A stretch of DNA of 64,000 nucleotides from Brachypterus glaber. Lineage: Eukaryota > Arthropoda > Insecta > Coleoptera > Kateretidae. The translations under genes and the position numbers were made by a program. Positions 60,401-64,000 of the stretch are shown here, in pieces. Positions within the stretch are counted from its first letter, which is position 1. Each line of letters opens with the position of its first letter. The stretch is from positions 33,632,774-33,696,773 of the forward strand of contig OY294049.1 in assembly GCA_958510825.1 (NCBI GenBank). Direction: 5' to 3'. The notes beneath the pieces are model-generated. The model worked only from the letters and a program-made list of their open reading frames with translations, was not told the origin of the DNA and did no database searches.

Positions 60401-63151
60401 CAAAAACCCCAAAGTGCAAATTAGCAGACTTTTAAAGTTATTGGTTCTCCATAAACGTTTAATAGGCCACTTCCGTGAATAACCCTGTATATTAAAGTTT
60501 TATCGTTATTTTGTAGCTGTTTAGTAGAGGTGTCAAAATTGAATTGAGTAAACAACAAACTGACGTGTCAATGTACATGACCCTGTATACTCCGGCTTTA
60601 GATTTTATTTTAGAAGCAGTTGCATTTACTTCTTCAGAAGCAGTTATTAATGAGCTATTGGATAGAAGTTATCGGCTTGGAAACAGGTACGTAACGTCAT
60701 TTTTGTGGTTTTGGAACCCAGAGATCAATCACAAATAGTTATTTATATACCAAGGGACTAAACTGGCTCTTTTAGTCCCGCTGCATTAGTGTTTCCTGAG
60801 CGAGCGTAGCGAGCGAGGGAAACAAATGCAAGGGACTAAAATAGCCAAGTTTAGTCCTGAGGTGTATACACTATTTTTTGCAGGACCAAACATAATTTAG
60901 GTAGGTAGATAAAATTAAAATTAAAAACCACGCGTCTAAAATCGGTTGTTTTATTTTCGTAATTTAATTAAAATGCCTGTAAATTGCGAAAAGTCAGTTT
61001 CATGGCTATCGCGATTACAATTGTTTTTTAATATGACACAAATGTCAAAAAAATGGACGAAGATGATAAATTTTAAGTTATGTATAAATTGTTACAATAA
61101 TGTTATTTTTAAAGGTTTTCTTTGTTAAAATCAAATAAATTGGTTTGAATCGCTAATTTATTACAAAACACCACCAAACCTAATTTTTGAACCAGGAAAG
61201 CACATAGTAAGTATAATATTTTAATATTATCAAGGTTGCCGTGATTTTTATTCCCTAGGGAGAAAAACGGCAAGTTTAGTCCCGAAAATGAAAGCGTAAA
61301 ATTAGGTTTTAGTCTTGGTCGTGCAAAAAGTTATTTTTTACTTTCACTAACCGAATCCTGTTTTTAGTTCTTTAATTTTAAACACCATAATGTCGGCATT
61401 TAAACCAGCGCACATAGCAGACAGAGCATTACAACTTTTAAATATGATGTCGGAATGTACTGATGATGGAATACCGTTATACATGTTACTCAGAACGTTG
61501 GGACTTTGCATTAGCGTATGTCCACCACCCTCTGAACAGCGCAGACCGATCTTGAATATAGTTTGGAAACATATTTCATCCATATACATTCCACAAGAAT
61601 ATATTTTGTGTTCAGAGGCATGGGTGCAGTTCGTTGCACAATATTTTTCGGTAGGAATTTCATTTTTCTATGCAGATACCTTTTTTAAACAGGGCCCCAC
61701 CAGAGAAAAGGCGCGACATGAAAAATAATTCAGAGAAAACCTAGATTTGGACATTTTTTAGAAGTCGGAGCAAGTATTGAATTTGTAGTAAAGTATGGGC
61801 GTTTTAAATCTAATCATTTTTCATTAAGTTATCGGTCCTAAGGCCGTTTTGAGGCTAAAAAAGTTTACTATTAATAATAAAAGGAAGTTTAAGAGAGTCC
61901 TAAACTCTCCCAAATACGTCCAGAAGAGGTCCATAAATTTAATGTAATTTACAATATGTAATAGTATATTAAAGTACTAGTTTCATAACACCCGTTTTTA
62001 GCGCTTGAGTTCAAGTTTAAAAAACGAGCCCCCTGCGGCGAGTTTTCTAAAGTACTAGTGCGCTAAAAACGTGTTATGAAACGAGTGCTTTATACTATTT
62101 TTTCTATTTTGCTCTAAAAGTAAAAAAAAAAACTTACATTTAAATTGATGACCGATTTAGGGATTTTTGTTTTGGGTTGGCCTTAGAATTTTCACTATGT
62201 TTGAATGTCATAGAACAAACGATATTTTGATATAATTTATAGTCAGCTCTTCTCTTTTTCACTGCAAGTAACCAAGCCACGTTAACACGGTGAAAATTAA
62301 CTTAAAACACAATTTCGCAGAAAACTAAACTTGAAAGCGGTGTTGACATTTTCACGGAAAACGCCAAGCGATTGTCTTTTGTCCTGTATTGCCAACCCAA
62401 AAGAAAAAAAGTAGAAACCTCTTATAGGCCTCTAAGAACACGCAAAATGCATGTGATTATGAGCTTATGAGAGAAATAGAAAAAGTTATTAAAGGCTCAT
62501 ATGTAATCTGCGTCATTCAAGGATCAGTCAGGAAAATTAAATTGCTACTTTTGGTGGGTACCCTGTTAAAGGATCCTTAATATTGTCACTTAATTTAAAC
62601 AGTGAACATTTTATTTTAGAACAGAGAAATTAACTCAATTCTGGGAGATATTATTGAACACATGTTACCTAACAGATCTCACGAAGCATATTACAGTCAA
62701 CTAAAGCAAATTCTAGAGAAAATAGTAACTCATACCAACGATTTTGAGCTACTGTTAGTCATGGTAATATTACACACAAAATACCTACCAAAAAAGCTTT
62801 ATCATTATTATTGTTTATATTTTTTAGGATAATTTTCTTCCGTTTATAGACTTATTTCAGCAAGAATCTATCAGGGTTGAAGTATGTAAAACCGTGCTAA
62901 GTTTCTGCAATTCAGAACATAAAACTAACGACCCTGTCATTACTAATGCGCTGATGTTTTTGTGCAGTGTGTTGCACGATTCGGTAGACGCTCTTACGCC
63001 CGAGGACGAATATAAACAAATCGGAGAGATTCTGTGCAATATAGTGAGACGGGTTGATTATGGTCTGGATTTTGAACAACAACTCAGTTTTTATGTCGAA
63101 GCTCGGGCTGCTTTTACGAATATTGACGTCGTTATGGTCCAACTAGTCCAG
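48430..63151 (+). CDS. VPS35L: VPS35L (Commander/retriever subunit), 3' end beyond window
   Basis: VPS35L is the large scaffold of the retriever part of Commander, which recycles cargo from endosomes with COMMD, CCDC22 and CCDC93 proteins. Eleven exons join in frame: 48430-48446, 48507-48591, 48973-49158, 50576-50729, 53982-54312, 55237-55413, 56863-57040, 60517-60686, 61368-61650, 62620-62763 and 62828-63151 (683 codons). They match human VPS35L from its start to about residue 660: D-H-P-L-K near the N-terminus, [55 protein letters not shown] and [10 protein letters not shown]. The C-terminal helical-solenoid part must lie to the right. Introns 3, 4, 6 and 7 are packed with transposons; intron 7 is 3.5 kb of nested elements. 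Several boundaries were decided only by frame. Confidence 0.92.
49374..50533. mobile_element. Inverted-repeat element in VPS35L intron 3 with nested element
   Basis: TTCCATGGTAACTGTCATTA at 49381 recurs inverted at 50508-50527, with GGGTTA / TCACCC outside. Between the arms lies a second element (49550-50505). Confidence 0.65.
49550..50505. mobile_element. Nested element with AACGTTAGA subterminal repeats
   Basis: Ends CCCTAGTAGAAA and TTTTCTACCAGGG are short inverted repeats. The first 150 and last 250 bases contain many copies of AACGTTAG or its complement, a pattern of subterminal transposase sites seen in hAT and P-type elements. No ORF of use. Confidence 0.6.
50976..51800. mobile_element. 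825-bp foldback element in VPS35L intron 4
   Basis: Arms of about 370 bp. GACAAAATACTGGTA at the left pairs with TACCAGTATTTTGTC at the right, CACTTCCGGTTTCACCGG pairs with CCGGCGAAACCGGAAGTG, and GGAACACCCTGTAC pairs with its inverse. The centre holds AT-rich sequence. Confidence 0.8.
52066..53542. mobile_element. 1.48-kb inverted-repeat element in VPS35L intron 4
   Basis: Arms of about 135 bp start AAAGGACATGGCAC and end GTGCCATGTCCTTT. Inside is a smaller hairpin-capable segment, CGAGGGCTTCATA at 52727 with its inverse at 52788-52800. The open frame at 52671-52967 is hydrophobic but resembles no transposase. Confidence 0.75.
53723..53941. mobile_element. 219-bp MITE just upstream of VPS35L exon 5
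   Basis: Terminal repeats of about 45 bp: TATGGTCTGTTTTTTCAAGC and the complement ending ACAGACCATA. It ends 40 bp before the exon 5 acceptor. Confidence 0.8.
54313..55236. other. VPS35L intron 5
   Basis: Contains CATCGGCACTTAGTGC, which forms a small hairpin with GGGTGCCGATG (54420-54452) and is related to GTGCCCAGTGCCGATG at 55043, and a GTCTGTCTGTAAACTCGATA segment resembling the core of the HINE-like elements. No complete element can be delimited. Confidence 0.4.
55539..55677. mobile_element. 139-bp MITE in VPS35L intron 6
   Basis: Inverted ends TAAGGCCTAGCCAGAGGCTC and GAGCCTGTGGCTAGGTCCTTA, GC-richer than its surroundings. Confidence 0.7.
55861..56624. mobile_element. 0.76-kb inverted-repeat element in VPS35L intron 6
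   Basis: AGAGGAAATGCGCCTAATTT at the left and AATTAGGCGACTTTCCTCT at the right are complementary. Interior motifs TCCGAAATTAGG recur. No ORF. Confidence 0.65.
57072..58484. mobile_element. 1.4-kb inverted-repeat element with SINE insertion
   Basis: AAAGGGTCTAAGTGCC at 57073 pairs with GGCACTTAGACCCTTTG at 58468. Variants of GGTCTAAGTGCC recur inside near 57245, 57290 and 57325, again like subterminal binding sites. ATACGACGATGTATG near 58140 is inverted relative to CATCGTCGTAT at 57428. It starts 31 bp after the VPS35L exon 7 donor. Confidence 0.7.
58160..58447 (+). mobile_element. tRNA-derived SINE, copy 2
   Basis: Head with TAGTGGTCTACCGCG (A-box-like, 58173-58187) and GAGTTCGATTCTCAC (B-box-like, 58222-58236), body with GGTTCGAAAGTCAG and GTAGAATAGTATGAGG, and a tail of two AAACATGTAAT units. 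Matches the minus-strand copy at 13080-13350. Confidence 0.78.
58507..60487. mobile_element. Long-TIR Tc1/mariner-superfamily transposon with partial transposase
   Basis: 1981 bp between TA dinucleotides, beginning CAGGGTTATTCACGG and ending CCGTGAATAACCCTG. The inverted repeats extend about 600 bp each (58507-59106 and 59888-60487), leaving 780 bp with the transposase part 59231-59785. Arms contain CACTTCCGGTTGTACCGG and its complement. The whole element lies in VPS35L intron 7. Confidence 0.85.
59231..59785 (+). pseudogene. N-terminal half of a DDE transposase
   Basis: The open frame of 184 codons inside the long-TIR element starts with a helix-turn-helix-like region (about residues 20-50 and 85-115). 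It then shows F-Q-N-R-V-D-F-C and I-I-W-T-D-E-A-K-F (the first catalytic Asp) and H-Y-W-A-H-E-N-P. This is the standard first half of a family of insect IS630/Tc1/mariner transposases. The second Asp and the third acidic residue are missing: the frame stops at 59783-59785 and runs straight into the right inverted repeat, so a catalytic core cannot form. It could still bind TIRs as a truncated protein, but that is speculation. Confidence 0.75.
60745..60870. repeat. Palindromic element with GAGCGAGCGTAGCGAGCGAG tip
   Basis: Arms with CCAAGGGACTAAACTGGC and the near complement GCCAAGTTTAGTCC, and inner pair GTTTCC/GGGAAAC. The tip consists of GAGC/GCGA repeats around GCGTAGC (60804-60810). It lies 60 bp after the VPS35L exon 8 donor. 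Confidence 0.7.
61970..62085. repeat. Palindromic hairpin in VPS35L intron 9
   Basis: CATAACACCCGTTTTTAGCG at the left pairs with CGCTAAAAACGTGTTATG at the right around a loop containing CGAGCCCCCTGCGGCGAG. Confidence 0.7.
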
Positions 63152-63196
63152 GTAAAACCACACCTCGAGTAAATTCACCCATTAAATTTTTTTTTA

Positions 63197-64000
63197 CAGG
63201 GTTATTCAGCAATAGAGTAATTAATTTTAAGGGGTGGTTCTACACGGGAAAATATAAAAAAAAAGTTTCGGATCAGGGATGGCCTGCACGGGGCCGGAAC
63301 CTATATTTGGTGTTACAAGGAAGCAGGTAAAGACCGCTCTCGATGAGTGGGCTTATACCAAGCTAAAGGAGCAATGGAGGGCGGTCGACGGTTGCCGGCA
63401 AGCTAGGGACTTCCTGGCTGGCCCAAGCAAATCAAAGACCCACTGGTTGCTGGAGAAAGGAAGAACTGCACTCAGACAACTTGTAGGGGTCCTCACGGGC
63501 CACTGCAAGCTAAGGAAGCACCTGGCAACAATGCGGATTCTAGAGAGTCCGCTATGCCCAGAGTGCGGAGAGTATGAAACATCCTCTCAGATACGACAGG
63601 ATCAGGTTGCAAGTCTTTGAAACTCAAAGACTCAACCAAGAAGAACTAAGAGAACTCCCCTGGGCCAATATCCTGACCTTTATTGAAAGGACGGGCAGGT
63701 TCAAGGAGAGCTTGCCTGGGTGACAAAAAGGGCCAGAAATGGCCTAGTTGTCCGGCTTTGGCCAACCCAAAATTTACTACTACTACTACTACTAGTATAC
63801 TACTTCTATAAACATAATATGTTTGACATATTATGTCAAAAAATGTGTCGTAAGGGAGCTGTTTTTGTTTAATAACTCAGATATAGCAGCAAGGTTTTGC
63901 ATGTAAACTAATTCTAATAAGACCCATCTTCATATGTTATTTTGAAGTACTTATTTTAGCTCAACTTTTGAAAGTAGGTTGCCAACCTTTTTACATTAAG
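63197..64000. mobile_element. Left part of a TA-flanked element, with nested LINE
   Basis: CAGGGTTATTCAGC follows TA at 63195-63196 and looks like a terminal repeat of the group at 21003-21729. The sequence 63871-63930 matches an interior segment of that element (near 21150-21210). The right end is outside the window. A LINE fragment interrupts it from about 63279 to 63796. Confidence 0.5.
63279..63796 (+). pseudogene. 3' end of a non-LTR retrotransposon ORF
   Basis: The frame reads W-A-Y-T-K-L-K-E-Q-W, L-L-E-K-G-R-T-A-L-R-Q-L-V-G-V-L-T-G-H-C-K-L-R-K-H-L and S-P-L-C-P-E-C-G-E-Y-E-T. This is the zinc-knuckle-like C-terminus after the RNase H domain in I, R1 and LOA-type LINEs. A small deletion near 63585 shifts the frame and the final part is read in another frame to about 63723. 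A (TAC)n tail at 63776-63795 closes the fragment. The 5' part is missing. It is not a host gene. Confidence 0.75.

Noticed and set aside
63279..63620. Possible host gene at the right edge
   Set aside because: The sequence is the C-terminal end of a LINE ORF with a (TAC)n tail and a frameshift.
1..64000. CRISPR arrays, phage or bacterial defence systems
   Set aside because: The window is insect nuclear DNA; the only regular repeats are tandem arrays without unique spacers.

Overview
This window is AT-rich nuclear DNA from an insect, and a beetle is the best guess. The evidence is multi-exon genes with GT-AG introns, insect-type transposons in almost every intron and intergenic space, a tRNA-derived SINE, a Penelope-like retroelement and a probable odorant-receptor exon. 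There are no bacterial operons, CRISPR arrays or viral genes. A run of exactly 200 N at 32453-32652 marks a scaffold gap.

Layout. Positions 1-12479 hold no host gene that I can support, only transposon remnants, palindromic MITEs and tandem repeats. Then follow UTP6 (minus, 12480-17985, 7 exons, 612 aa), BSDC1 (plus, 18519-23486, 7 exons, 385 aa), the C-terminal two thirds of the RNA helicase DDX1 (minus, 27150-32224, 7 exons, 5' part missing), an orphan odorant-receptor-like first exon (minus, 34662-34913), a Penelope-like element fragment with a GIY-YIG endonuclease (35944-36790), the cohesin acetyltransferase ESCO/Eco1 (minus, 38652-43230, 3 exons, 796 aa), RAD51D (plus, 43901-44839, intronless), SF3B5 (plus, 45134-45391), PIGG (minus, 45488-47979, 2 exons, 809 aa) and the Commander-complex subunit VPS35L (plus, from 48430, 11 exons and 683 codons seen, running off the right edge).

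Gene organisation. Three pairs are divergent and close enough to share promoter regions: UTP6/BSDC1 (533 bp), ESCO/RAD51D (670 bp) and PIGG/VPS35L (450 bp). SF3B5 and PIGG converge with 96 bp between stop codons. The genes are ordinary housekeeping genes (ribosome biogenesis, RNA processing, cohesion, recombination, GPI anchors, endosomal recycling). ESCO and RAD51D are both chromosome-maintenance genes, but otherwise the cluster is not a pathway.

The most interesting material is the mobile DNA. One family (four copies) has the architecture of Helentron-derived HINE/DINE-1 elements. Three copies lie in introns in gene-sense orientation with their 3' ends 26-50 bases from splice acceptors. Several unrelated palindromic elements share the heptamer GCGTAGC at their hairpin tips. 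There are nested insertions with readable target duplications, a foldback element whose two arms preserve both an empty and an occupied site, a 1981-bp long-inverted-repeat transposon carrying half a transposase, and a 95-bp tandem array with a three-monomer higher-order repeat inside a DDX1 intron. Exon boundaries were placed by eye from GT-AG sites, reading frame and family knowledge. Nothing was checked by database search.
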